Shown here one piece after another: positions 56,063 to 64,000 of a DNA stretch of 64,000 bases; position 1 is the stretch's first letter; the number at the start of each line of letters is the position of its first letter. Below the pieces are notes generated by a model. The model did no database searches. It saw nothing but the letters and a program-made list of their open reading frames with translations, and had not been told where the DNA came from. Origin of the DNA: Candidatus Thiodiazotropha sp. CDECU1 (GTDB lineage: Bacteria > Pseudomonadota > Gammaproteobacteria > Chromatiales > Chromatiaceae); the NCBI RefSeq assembly GCF_963455295.1, contig NZ_OY734020.1:4092001-4156000 (forward strand). Direction: 5' to 3'. The translations under genes were made by a program, and so were the position numbers.

Positions 56063-59000
56063 TTATTTCCTGCGAAACAGACGCCCCAGGGATGTGCGTT
56101 TCGAGTCTGGACCTGTACTGCTCTTTTCTGTAGATGACGGCCGGGGCGATTCGTTGCGCATGATGGAATCATCTGCCAGATGGCTGTTGTCATACTGCTC
56201 TGAAGACAACTCCAAACCACCGGCCTTTCTGAGTAACAGTTCCAGCTTACGTTTTAACTGATCCACCTCTTTGTCACGGTCCTCGATGGCATCTTCCAAT
56301 GAGCGGCACTGACTTTGCGACATCTTCAGCAGGTGATCTTTCTCGTTAATGGACTGTTGTAGTGAGACCTTCTCCTGGCGGCTGGCCTGGAGTGCCGCCA
56401 CTTCATCAACATCGCGATTTTCTGATGTACCGAGACGGGACTTCGCAGCATGTAATTCACTACGCATATGCTCCAGATCCGCTGCTGCCTGACGACGCAC
56501 CATATCCAGCTCTGTGCGTAGCGCATTCACCTGTTCGTCTACACCGAAAGACTGTACATCCTGGATCTGCTCCACATAGGTCTCGATAACGCTACGCAGT
56601 TCGCTCACTTCACGGCGCATCTTGCTCGCTTCAGCCTTGGCGCCATCACGTTCCCGCTCATACCTCTCGGCCTTGTGACGCAACTCCTCCATCTGACCCA
56701 GCAGATCATCCGCCAGACTGGAATCGGATACCTGCTCTCGCATGCCACTCATTTCAGAGTGTAAATGGTCATTCTCATTGACCATATCTGTATATTGATT
56801 ACGCATCTCCGTAAGCTGCCGGGTCAGGCCCTCCTTCTCCTTGGTGAGAACTTCGAGATCCTCTCCCAGCATCTCAATCGCCGTCTCCTGAACATCACGC
56901 TCCCGTCGCAAGACATCCGCCTGGCGCGCCATTTTCTCCGATTTCTCACGCTTCTTCTTCTCGGCTTCCAATTCCAACCGGAGTGCATGCACTTCGTTTT
57001 CCACATCGTCACTAAGCTGGCTCTCCATCTCCATCTGGACTTCACGCAGGCCCTCCACCTCGCGTTTAAGCGTCTTGATCGTCGCTTCCGCCTTGCGCAG
57101 CGCGTCTCTACTCTCTTTCACTTCGCGCTTGTCGACCATCCGCTCCGCCCCTTCGACCGAAGCCGCCAGGGCGATATGCAACTCATCCATTTCAGCCTGC
57201 TGCTGCCCGATGGTCTGCTTCAACTCCTGCTCGCGCTGCCGGTAACTCTCGGTCTCTTCCCGGGCTTCTCCTTGGAACTGTTCCAGTGCCTGCTGACTCT
57301 CCTGTAACTGCTGCTGCAGCGTCTCAAGATCCTGCTCTTGTTGTACAACAGTTTGAGAGAGCGTCTTCTCCTGCTCTTCATGTAGCTCGCTACGCTCATT
57401 CAATCCCAGTAGTTCTTGCCGCTGTTGCTCCAGCTCACTGTTGAGATCGAGGAGCTGTTGTTCCAGGGATCTCTTTGTCTCCAGCAACGCCTTGTGTTCC
57501 GTATCCAGCTCGGCATAGGATGCCGCAACAGACTCGGCTGACGCCTGCTCAGCCGTCAACTCCTGTTGCAGTTTTTCAACTCTTTGTTTCTCCTCTGCCA
57601 AAGTCGCTTCAGTGCCTTCCCGGTATTGCTGCAGTTCAGCCTGAACCTCATTGAGCTGCTGCTCCAAGCCACTCTTCTCTGCAGTCAATTGCTCTTGGTT
57701 GGTCTCCATCTCCGCGCAAACCTGGTCCATTGACTGCAGGGATTGCTGCATCTCAGCCTGGGCCTCATTCAGCTGCTGTTCCAATCCACTCTTCTCTGCA
57801 GCCAGTTGTTGTTGCTTGGCCTCCATCTCTGACCAAGCCTGGTCCATTGACTGCAGGGATTCCTTGGTCTCCTCCAGTGCTTGTCCCAACTGCTCTGCCT
57901 GCTGAGTCTTTTCATTGATCTGCGCTTCAGCGACCTGTATACGCTCCTGCAACTCAAGCTGCTGTTGATCCTGCTGTTGCTGCAACTCGCTCTGCGCCTG
58001 CTCGGCACCCTGCAGGGATTCTTGCAATGCGGTCAGTTGCCGCTCAAGGGATTGTTGCAGCTGTTTCTTTTCTTCCAACTCGACACTGCTCTGATTCACC
58101 GACTGTTCAGCGGTCTCCAGAGATTTTTTGAGGAATTGAGCGGTCTGATGCTCCTGCTCCAGCAGCGCCTCGAACTCAACCCGCTTTTCTTTTTGCTGCT
58201 TGGCTTCCGCCTCTGCCTGCTGTAATTGATCTTTAAGTGTTAACAGTGCCTCATGGGAACGGGATGTGATCTCATCCTCATGTAGCTGCAATGCATCCAA
58301 CTCCTGCTGCAACTGCTGTTCCCTCTCCTCGGCTTGCTGATGTGCCTGTTCGAATGCTTCCAGTTTCTGCTCTAGCTCGGATACCTCACCCGCATGACTC
58401 CCTGCCTGTTCATCAAGGGAATCCTGCAGCTGCTTGGCCCTGGCTTCCGACTTCTCAAGATCTTGCTCGCGACTCGTCAGCAGCTCGTCATTCTGATGCT
58501 TCTCCTGTCTGAGCTGATCCAAGGCGCTTCTGGCCTCTTCAAGATCACCACGCAGGGACTCCATGGCGTTGGCATACTGGGCATCCGCATCGTTGCCTGC
58601 CTGGCGTACCGCTTCGAGTTCCTTCTCCAGACCGGTTCTGCGGTCATCCAACGCCTGCAGTTCCTGCTGCAGGGAGATGACCTGCGCATGTTCCTCGCCA
58701 TAGCGCTGTTGCAGTTCATCATGCTCGCTCTGAAGGGTGCCCTGGGCCGACTCGGCAGCTTCCAGTTGCTGTTTCAGCTCCTGTTGAGTCTGCAACAGAC
58801 CGCTGACTTGACTTTCCGCCTGTTGTGCAGATTGCTCTACTCGCTGGTTGGATTCCTGCAGCTGATCCTGCAGTTCGGAAACGACCTGCTGATGTTCGGC
58901 CTGCTGATGCTCCAACTCCGATTGAAGCTGAGACAATTCATGCCGGGTCGACTCCAGTCTCTGTTCATGCTCAGACGCCTGCTGCTTGCGTTGCGCCTGT

Positions 59001-61246
59001 TGCTGTTCCAGATCCGCTTGGGTCTTAGACAGCTCCTGCTGGGCAGACTCAAGCTTATGCTCAAGCTCGGCTGCCTCTGCAGTCAAATCCTGCTGGGTCT
59101 GTTGCAGCGATTCATTCAACTGATCACGCTGTTCCGCGATTGCCTGCAACTCGTCTGACTGCTGCTGATGTTCGGCTTGTTGCTGTTCCAGCGCCGACCG
59201 GGCCTCAGACAGTTCGTACTGGGTGGATTCCAGTTTCTGCTCAAGCTCTGCTGACTCTGCAGTCATGTTCTGGTGAGTCTGTTGCAGCGATTCGGCCAAC
59301 CGATCGCGCTCTTGCGTGATCGTCTGTAACTCGTCTGACTGCTGCTGATGCTCGGTTCGATGCTGCTCCAATTCAGACTGGACCTGAGACAGCTCCTGCT
59401 GGGTCGACTCCAGTCTCTGTCCAAGCTCAGCCGCCTCGGCGGTCATATTCTGCTGCGTCTGCTGCAGCGATTCGGCCAACTGATCACGCTCATCCGTAAT
59501 CGTCTTTAATTCGTCTGCCTGCTGTTGGCGTTGAGTCTCCGTCTCCTGGAGATGCTGTTGCAGTTCATCCCGCTCCTTGAGGACGGATTCATGCTCATGG
59601 GTCGATTGAGCATGAAAGGTTTCTGCCTCTTGTTGGAGTTGGGAAATCTCGCTCTGTAATACCTCAATCTCTGCGTTGAGTTGTCTCTCGTTTCCTTCTT
59701 GACTGGATTGCAGCTGCTTGAGTTGTTCACGCAACAAATTGCTCTGGTGGGATGCTTGATCATGACTCTTCCTGGCCCCGTTCAGATCGGCCCGGGTCGT
59801 ATCAAGTGCGTGTTCCAACTCATCGATCCTTTCCTGCAGCACCTGCCTTTCAGCCTCCAGACCCTCCCCCTCCGCAAGCCTGGATTCCGCCATCGCGAGG
59901 GCCTTGCGCAAGGAGTCGACCTCCTGCTCCAGGGCATGCGCGTTTTTTGCACCCTCCTCGCCTGTTTGCATACGATTCTTGGCCACCGCCAGGGCCTGGC
60001 GCAGGAGTTTGATTTCGGTATGCCGCTGTTCCAACTCCTGTTCGAATTGACGGTGGGCTTCCGCCAACTCCTTCTGCAGACGATCTACCACCGATTGAGG
60101 GACACCGGTTCCCTCGGTGGCGTCAGCGGCTTCATCCGATTCACGGTTGAAATCGATGACATTGTTGCTGCCTGCCGGATCCCCTTGTTTATTGAAGCCC
60201 GCGATCTCAGCGATCTGATCCCAGTTGCTTTCCACAACGAAGACCTCTGCGCCGCGCTCGGTCAACAGATATGCGGCTGTGGCGGATTGACCGACCTCCT
60301 CACCATACACAACATAGGCCCGATCGAGGGTAAGGCTGGAGGCTTGAAAGCGTAAGGAGAAAAATGGCAGGTTGATCGCACCGGGAAGATGCCCCTCCTC
60401 ATACTCCTCCGGGGTACGCACATCCAGCCAAAGCGCCCCCTTTTCGATCATTGCGGCCGCCTCCTTGAAATCGATCGATCTGGAGAGGGGCTGTTTGACC
60501 AACTCAATGAAATCATTCTTGTTTAATCGTACCAGTACGCCATCTGTCGTCATGGTGACCGAGCTGCCACGGGGTTTGTTGGAGATCAGGGCCTCCTCGC
60601 CAAATCCTTTGCCGGCACGCAATATAGCCAGCTCTACCGGGGCATGCCCGGCCTCAGGGGTGCGCGAGACGTTACATTCTCCCTTACTGATGAGATAGAA
60701 GTAGTCTCCCTCTTCCCCCTGGGTGATGATTTCAGCCCCTGCTTTGACCTTGATCTCCTCCATCCGCATCATGACACGCTGCAGATTAGCCGGGGGTATC
60801 TGTTGAAATATGGGTGACTGCAGCAGCAGGGTCATCCAATCGTCGCTGCTCGGCTGCTCGATGTCCTTCACTTCATAGCTCGCACTGTGGCTTCGTGCCA
60901 GCATATCGCTGAGTAAACGGCTGTCGACACGGACGAAACTGACGTTGGTTCTCGCCTGTGCGGAGTGCTTTCTTGGCAGCTGGTGAGCCAGGGCGAAACG
61001 CGCTGTAGGCGTTCCACTGCTGATCAGGTCCATCTCCTTCTGCCCGGACAGCAGGGCCACTGTTCCGGAGAGCAGATAGACATTCTGGTGGTCTGTATCC
61101 CCTTCGCGAAAGAGGTAATCACCCTTTTTGGCCTTCTCAATCGCAATCTGGCTCAATAGATGTCCGAGCTGCTCTTCTGAAAGCGTGTTCAGAGGCACCA
61201 GATTCTTGAGTAGGACGTCATCGTTTTTACTATCGGGCACGGCCAT
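56063..61246 (-). CDS. Giant protein: two cNMP-binding domains, rhodanese fold, about 1,300-residue coiled coil
   Basis: 1,727 residues. Domain 1 (about 15-125) is a divergent cyclic-nucleotide-binding fold (KGDYLFREGDTDHQNVYLLSG). Domain 2 (about 145-252) is a better one, with the phosphate-binding cassette FGEEALISNKPRGSSV. A rhodanese domain (about 258-345) has WLDVRTPEEYEEGHLPGAIN, but the loop that should hold the catalytic Cys reads VVYGEEVGQSATAA, so sulfurtransfer is unlikely. From about residue 385 to 1,690 the protein is almost unbroken Gln/Glu-rich heptad coiled coil with internal 60- and 39-residue repeats. It ends in a short basic tail (GRLFRRK). No signal peptide or membrane helix: cytoplasmic. 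The start follows AGAAT/AATGGCC without a strong ribosome site. It reads like a ligand-sensing scaffold; the function is unknown. Confidence 0.85.
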   Translation of the reverse strand: MAVPDSKNDDVLLKNLVPLNTLSEEQLGHLLSQIAIEKAKKGDYLFREGDTDHQNVYLLSGTVALLSGQKEMDLISSGTPTARFALAHQLPRKHSAQARTNVSFVRVDSRLLSDMLARSHSASYEVKDIEQPSSDDWMTLLLQSPIFQQIPPANLQRVMMRMEEIKVKAGAEIITQGEEGDYFYLISKGECNVSRTPEAGHAPVELAILRAGKGFGEEALISNKPRGSSVTMTTDGVLVRLNKNDFIELVKQPLSRSIDFKEAAAMIEKGALWLDVRTPEEYEEGHLPGAINLPFFSLRFQASSLTLDRAYVVYGEEVGQSATAAYLLTERGAEVFVVESNWDQIAEIAGFNKQGDPAGSNNVIDFNRESDEAADATEGTGVPQSVVDRLQKELAEAHRQFEQELEQRHTEIKLLRQALAVAKNRMQTGEEGAKNAHALEQEVDSLRKALAMAESRLAEGEGLEAERQVLQERIDELEHALDTTRADLNGARKSHDQASHQSNLLREQLKQLQSSQEGNERQLNAEIEVLQSEISQLQQEAETFHAQSTHEHESVLKERDELQQHLQETETQRQQQADELKTITDERDQLAESLQQTQQNMTAEAAELGQRLESTQQELSQVQSELEQHRTEHQQQSDELQTITQERDRLAESLQQTHQNMTAESAELEQKLESTQYELSEARSALEQQQAEHQQQSDELQAIAEQRDQLNESLQQTQQDLTAEAAELEHKLESAQQELSKTQADLEQQQAQRKQQASEHEQRLESTRHELSQLQSELEHQQAEHQQVVSELQDQLQESNQRVEQSAQQAESQVSGLLQTQQELKQQLEAAESAQGTLQSEHDELQQRYGEEHAQVISLQQELQALDDRRTGLEKELEAVRQAGNDADAQYANAMESLRGDLEEARSALDQLRQEKHQNDELLTSREQDLEKSEARAKQLQDSLDEQAGSHAGEVSELEQKLEAFEQAHQQAEEREQQLQQELDALQLHEDEITSRSHEALLTLKDQLQQAEAEAKQQKEKRVEFEALLEQEHQTAQFLKKSLETAEQSVNQSSVELEEKKQLQQSLERQLTALQESLQGAEQAQSELQQQQDQQQLELQERIQVAEAQINEKTQQAEQLGQALEETKESLQSMDQAWSEMEAKQQQLAAEKSGLEQQLNEAQAEMQQSLQSMDQVCAEMETNQEQLTAEKSGLEQQLNEVQAELQQYREGTEATLAEEKQRVEKLQQELTAEQASAESVAASYAELDTEHKALLETKRSLEQQLLDLNSELEQQRQELLGLNERSELHEEQEKTLSQTVVQQEQDLETLQQQLQESQQALEQFQGEAREETESYRQREQELKQTIGQQQAEMDELHIALAASVEGAERMVDKREVKESRDALRKAEATIKTLKREVEGLREVQMEMESQLSDDVENEVHALRLELEAEKKKREKSEKMARQADVLRRERDVQETAIEMLGEDLEVLTKEKEGLTRQLTEMRNQYTDMVNENDHLHSEMSGMREQVSDSSLADDLLGQMEELRHKAERYERERDGAKAEASKMRREVSELRSVIETYVEQIQDVQSFGVDEQVNALRTELDMVRRQAAADLEHMRSELHAAKSRLGTSENRDVDEVAALQASRQEKVSLQQSINEKDHLLKMSQSQCRSLEDAIEDRDKEVDQLKRKLELLLRKAGGLELSSEQYDNSHLADDSIMRNESPRPSSTEKSSTGPDSKRTSLGRLFRRK
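57730..57963 (-). repeat. Two 117-bp repeats inside the coiled-coil gene
   Basis: Encodes two consecutive 39-residue units beginning LQSMDQ..., with EKSGLEQQLNE.QAE in each. The DNA is still highly similar, so the duplication is recent. Confidence 0.75.
58960..59515 (-). repeat. About three 180-bp repeats inside the coiled-coil gene
   Basis: Encodes 60-residue units of pattern ERDQLAESLQQTQQNMTAEAAEL... with QQQSDELQ near each end; spacing in DNA is 180 bp. The period is a near multiple of the heptad, which keeps the coiled coil in register only approximately. Confidence 0.75.
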
Positions 61247-61460
61247 TCTTAAAATGCTCAGGAATTTTGATCCTTAATGGAGAGGTCACATCGCTCCTCT
61301 ATGTAACGGCACTTTTTTTTAAAACTGAACGGGTATATTAACCTTATATATGAGCGAATCTCGACCAGGTTCGCACTAATTGCGAACACAAAACCATAGC
61401 TGGATCAAGGTTATGATGCAACGACCCAGATCAATTAATTTAATATCACACGGGTGAAAT

Positions 61461-62999
61461 GTGAAACAGTTTAAGGGCATTATTGCCGCTGGACATTACG
61501 AAACCGTTAAGGCGGGATGCGAGATACTGGGAGAGGGCGGGAACGCCTTCGACGCAGTAGTGGCCTCGATGCTGACCGCCTGCGTGGCCGAGCCGGTACT
61601 CGCATCACTCGGCGGAGGGGGATTTCTCACCGCCAGGCCCGCCCAATCTGACCCGCTGGTCTACGATTTCTTTGCCCAAACCCCGCACCGGAAGCTGACC
61701 GAGGGCGAACTTGGCTTCTATCCGATCGAGGCTGATTTCGGCACCGCCAGCCAAACCTTCCATATTGGCATGGGCTCCATAGCCACGCCCGGGTTCATCA
61801 AGGGCCTGTACACCATTCATGACAATCACTGCCGGCTACCCCTGAGAACCCTGTTTCAACCGGCGATCGAACTGGCGACCAAGGGTGTATCCATCAATCC
61901 GTTTCAGCACCTGATATCCACCATCGTCGCCCCAATTCTGCGTGCGACCCCGGAGGCCCTGCAGATCAATGCCTCGCCAGAAAGCCCTGATCGCCTGATC
62001 TCTGAGGGTGAACGCCATCGATTACCCGCCTTCGCGGATTTCCTGAAGATTCTACAACATGAAGGGGAGAGGTTATTCTACGAGGGTGAGGCAGGCAGAC
62101 AATTGGTCAATGACTGTCGAGATAGAGGCGGCCATCTGCAGATGGATGATCTGCTCGGTTATGCGCTTCTCCGGCGTTCACCTCTGCGATACAGATACCA
62201 CGGCGCACAAATTTTAACCAACCCATTACCTTCCCTGGGTGGCACACTGATCGCCTTTTCCCTGGGTCAACTGGCCTCCCACACCATTGACCCAAACAGT
62301 GCCGGTGAAGAGGATCATATCAGGAGACTTGCGCAAACCATGCAGATAACGCAGATAGCAAGAATGGATCACCATTCGAGCATGGAGCGTCTACTCGATC
62401 CAGATATCAGCGAGCAGTTTAAAAAACGTCTGCGCCAGGGAGGCTTGTCCACCCGCGGCACCACCCAGATCAGCATCGCAGACAGGGATGGAAATCTTGC
62501 CAGCATGACCCTCTCCAACGGTGAGGGCAGCGGCTATGTGATACCGGGCACAGGGATTATGATGAACAATATGTTAGGCGAGGAGGATCTGAACCCAAAA
62601 GGTTTCCATCAATGGCCGCTCAACCAACGTCTTGCCTCGATGATGGCGCCGACCCTGATCCTGACCGACGACGGCCGCTCGATCGTATTGGGTTCCGGGG
62701 GATCCAACCGGATTCGCAGCGCGATATTGCAGGTCATCATCAACCTGCTCGATTTTGGCATGCCCCTCGAACAGGCCGTTTCCTTCCCCCGCATCCACTA
62801 CGAAAGCGAACTCTTGAGTATGGAACCGGGGATCGATGCTGCAATCGGCGACATATTGAAGAGTGAATTCCCGAAGCAACAGCATTGGCAGAGCAAAAAT
62901 CTGTTCTTCGGTGGAACCCACTGTGTCCTGCTGGATGATAAAGGAAATCACATAGGCATTGGCGATGAACGCCGTGGCGGCGTCAGCCTGTCCGTATAA
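61461..62999 (+). CDS. Gamma-glutamyltranspeptidase-family protein (apparently cytoplasmic)
   Basis: 512 residues. Ntn-hydrolase fold: N-terminal GGNAFDAVVASMLTACVAEP, SLGGGGFLTARP, and the predicted autocleavage point before Thr334 in STRGTTQISIADRDGN, followed by SNGEGSGYVIPGTGIMMNNMLGE and RLASMMAPTLIL. There is no signal peptide, unlike periplasmic GGTs; the second residue of the TTH motif is followed by Gln instead of His. Probably a hydrolase/transferase of gamma-glutamyl or related amides. It stands alone, divergent from the giant coiled-coil gene. Confidence 0.88.
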   Translation: MKQFKGIIAAGHYETVKAGCEILGEGGNAFDAVVASMLTACVAEPVLASLGGGGFLTARPAQSDPLVYDFFAQTPHRKLTEGELGFYPIEADFGTASQTFHIGMGSIATPGFIKGLYTIHDNHCRLPLRTLFQPAIELATKGVSINPFQHLISTIVAPILRATPEALQINASPESPDRLISEGERHRLPAFADFLKILQHEGERLFYEGEAGRQLVNDCRDRGGHLQMDDLLGYALLRRSPLRYRYHGAQILTNPLPSLGGTLIAFSLGQLASHTIDPNSAGEEDHIRRLAQTMQITQIARMDHHSSMERLLDPDISEQFKKRLRQGGLSTRGTTQISIADRDGNLASMTLSNGEGSGYVIPGTGIMMNNMLGEEDLNPKGFHQWPLNQRLASMMAPTLILTDDGRSIVLGSGGSNRIRSAILQVIINLLDFGMPLEQAVSFPRIHYESELLSMEPGIDAAIGDILKSEFPKQQHWQSKNLFFGGTHCVLLDDKGNHIGIGDERRGGVSLSV

Positions 63000-63043
63000 C
63001 CCATACCAATAGTTAATGCCCGTCGAATAACAATATCAATGGC

Positions 63044-63310
63044 TAGTGGGCCAAGCGGGAAGTTCTGTAATTCTCAGAGCCCCGCAAAGGGATCAAAGCA
63101 AGGCGCGCTTCGCGGGGAATGGCAGGCCCTTTCCAAGAAGCGCAACGCCGAATTGATCCCTTTGCGGGGCTCCCCATGGGCCAGCCCACAAGCCAAGCTG
63201 ACCGTGTTGTGCTCACTTGAATTGGCTACGGCCAGTCCTGCGCTCGCACGCCTTGTCACCTTGGCTTGTGGACTGGCTGAGAGTTACAGAACTTCCCGCT
63301 TGGCCCACTA
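63044..63310. mobile_element. 267-bp palindromic (MITE-like) element with 27-bp perfect terminal inverted repeats
   Basis: Positions 63044-63070 and 63284-63310 are exact reverse complements (27 of 27), and the match runs on with one mismatch to 34 bp. Nested inside are a second perfect 19-bp inverted repeat (63078-63096 / 63153-63171) and a third imperfect one (CCACAAGCCAAG / CTTGGCTTGTGG). No coding sequence; no convincing target-site duplication. It lies in the gap between the GGT-like and chalcone-isomerase-like genes. Confidence 0.85.
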
Positions 63311-63322
63311 CGCCTGACGCTT

Positions 63323-63396
63323 GTCTTTCGCAGTAGCGGCAAGGATGCCGCGTAAGCCCCATCAGTATAGGGAAGTACTGTTGGGGCGTCGGAGGG
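63323..63396. repeat. Diverged dispersed copy of the trp-array hairpin
   Basis: TCTTTCGCAGTAGCGGCAAG and the following AGCCCC...GGGGCG palindrome match the core of each 249-bp trp-array unit with scattered substitutions. It begins 13 bp after the 267-bp element. Confidence 0.75.
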
Positions 63397-63430
63397 CTAA
63401 AACACGTGTTATTTCTGGACGGGCTACGAG

Positions 63431-63997
63431 TCAGTCTGAACCAAGCAGTTCCTGTTTAAGGGATTTGCTGATTGGCGAATCGCCCAACCACACCAGCAGC
63501 AGCGCCTGGTAGAAATCCCCGCCTGGTATAACCCCTTTCTCCACCCCTTTGATGGTGACATGGGTGCCTGTGCCGGGTATGTAGTCCAGGCTTATCAGGT
63601 CACCCTCCTGTAATGTCTGAAACATGGCATTGAATTGATCGAGTCGATCACGCACCGCCTGTAACTTGTCGGCGTCGAGATTGGCGCTGAAGCCATCATT
63701 CCACCCGGATACGAATTTCTCTTTTTCAATCTCCGAATAGAGAATCTGCATCTGAACTCGGGCAGGCCGGTCAACAGCCAGCACTTCGGCGATGTCACTG
63801 GTCGATTGCTCAAGATAGAGGGAGGCCAGATAGATGCTGAAAAAGAGTTTCTTTCGAATACCGGCGCCATTCAAGACCAGTTCAGCACTATCCGCATCCC
63901 GGACAATCTGCTCCGGCAAAGATATGCCGGCAACTTCCCGGGCTTGACTGGTCATCATGCTGAGGGCCAAAAGAGAGGCAACAACTATTTTTTGCAT
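63431..63997 (-). CDS. Chalcone isomerase-fold exported protein
   Basis: 188 residues with a signal peptide (MQKIVVASLLALSMMTSQA). VAGISLPEQIVRDADSAELVLNGAGIRKKLFFSIYLASLYLE (pieces) and GTGTHVTIKGVEKGVIPGGDFYQALLLVWLGDSPIS (pieces) are the signature of the bacterial chalcone-isomerase-like (Chalcone_3) family. These lack flavonoid substrates and may bind fatty acids or other hydrophobic ligands in the periplasm; function unknown. Confidence 0.88.
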   Translation of the reverse strand: MQKIVVASLLALSMMTSQAREVAGISLPEQIVRDADSAELVLNGAGIRKKLFFSIYLASLYLEQSTSDIAEVLAVDRPARVQMQILYSEIEKEKFVSGWNDGFSANLDADKLQAVRDRLDQFNAMFQTLQEGDLISLDYIPGTGTHVTIKGVEKGVIPGGDFYQALLLVWLGDSPISKSLKQELLGSD

Positions 63998-64000
63998 TAC

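Noticed and set aside
63039-63317. 92-codon ORF over the 267-bp palindromic element
   Set aside because: It reads straight through both terminal inverted repeats; no ribosome site and no protein similarity is apparent.

Overview
This window is a chromosomal segment of a gammaproteobacterium. The gene orders cutA-dsbD-aroQ-accB-accC-prmA-(zinc-ribbon protein)-dusB-fis-purH-purD, kdsD-kdsC-lptC-lptA-lptB-rpoN-hpf-ptsN, rplM-rpsI, rpe-gph-trpE-trpG-trpD-trpC and osmC/crp are all familiar from Pseudomonas/Chromatiales-type genomes. HPr kinase, a CIRCE-controlled groESL operon and a nine-heme c-type cytochrome lipoprotein fit a Chromatiales-like, possibly sulfur-oxidising, lineage. That placement is inference; no 16S rRNA gene or sulfur-oxidation gene lies in the window.

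Layout. 1-868: N-terminal part of a chemoreceptor running off the left edge. 1032-3168: groES-groEL with CIRCE operator. 3279-6249: FKBP isomerase, polyphosphate kinase 2, FxsA, CsgG-like lipoprotein. 6386-19201: a housekeeping run (metal tolerance, periplasmic thiol reduction, aromatic and fatty acid biosynthesis, protein and tRNA modification, Fis, purines) on the plus strand. 19351-23713: glycogen phosphorylase and a nonaheme cytochrome. 23757-34968: one long minus-strand block joining LPS precursor synthesis and export (kdsD, kdsC, lptC, lptA, lptB), sigma-54, ribosome hibernation and a regulatory PTS without any sugar permease (EIIA-Ntr, HprK, RapZ, EIIA-Man, HPr, EI). 35109-36664: a candidate small RNA, the rplM-rpsI operon, tRNA-Gln and tandem copies of the tRNA 3' end. 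36802-41596: FG-GAP lipoprotein, VOC protein, DUF885-like protein, OsmC. 41920-50108: crp, tag and the trp cluster, which is split by a 1.1-kb tandem repeat array, then gph and rpe. 50372-55199: smaller accessory genes. 55171-61246: Rieske protein, PfkB kinase and a 1,727-residue protein with two cNMP-binding domains, a rhodanese fold lacking the catalytic cysteine and a huge coiled coil. 61461-63997: cytoplasmic GGT-like enzyme, a palindromic element with 27-bp perfect terminal inverted repeats, and a chalcone-isomerase-fold protein.

The core genes are ordinary. The unusual material is (a) the cNMP2-rhodanese-coiled-coil giant, (b) the repeat array inside the trp operon and a related dispersed copy, (c) tRNA-Gln 3'-end duplications, (d) the palindromic elements at 49.2 kb and 63.0 kb, (e) a small-RNA-like promoter/hairpin/terminator unit before rplM, and (f) a DsbD with two redox-competent alpha domains. 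No CRISPR array, transposase, integrase or recognisable defence system was found.
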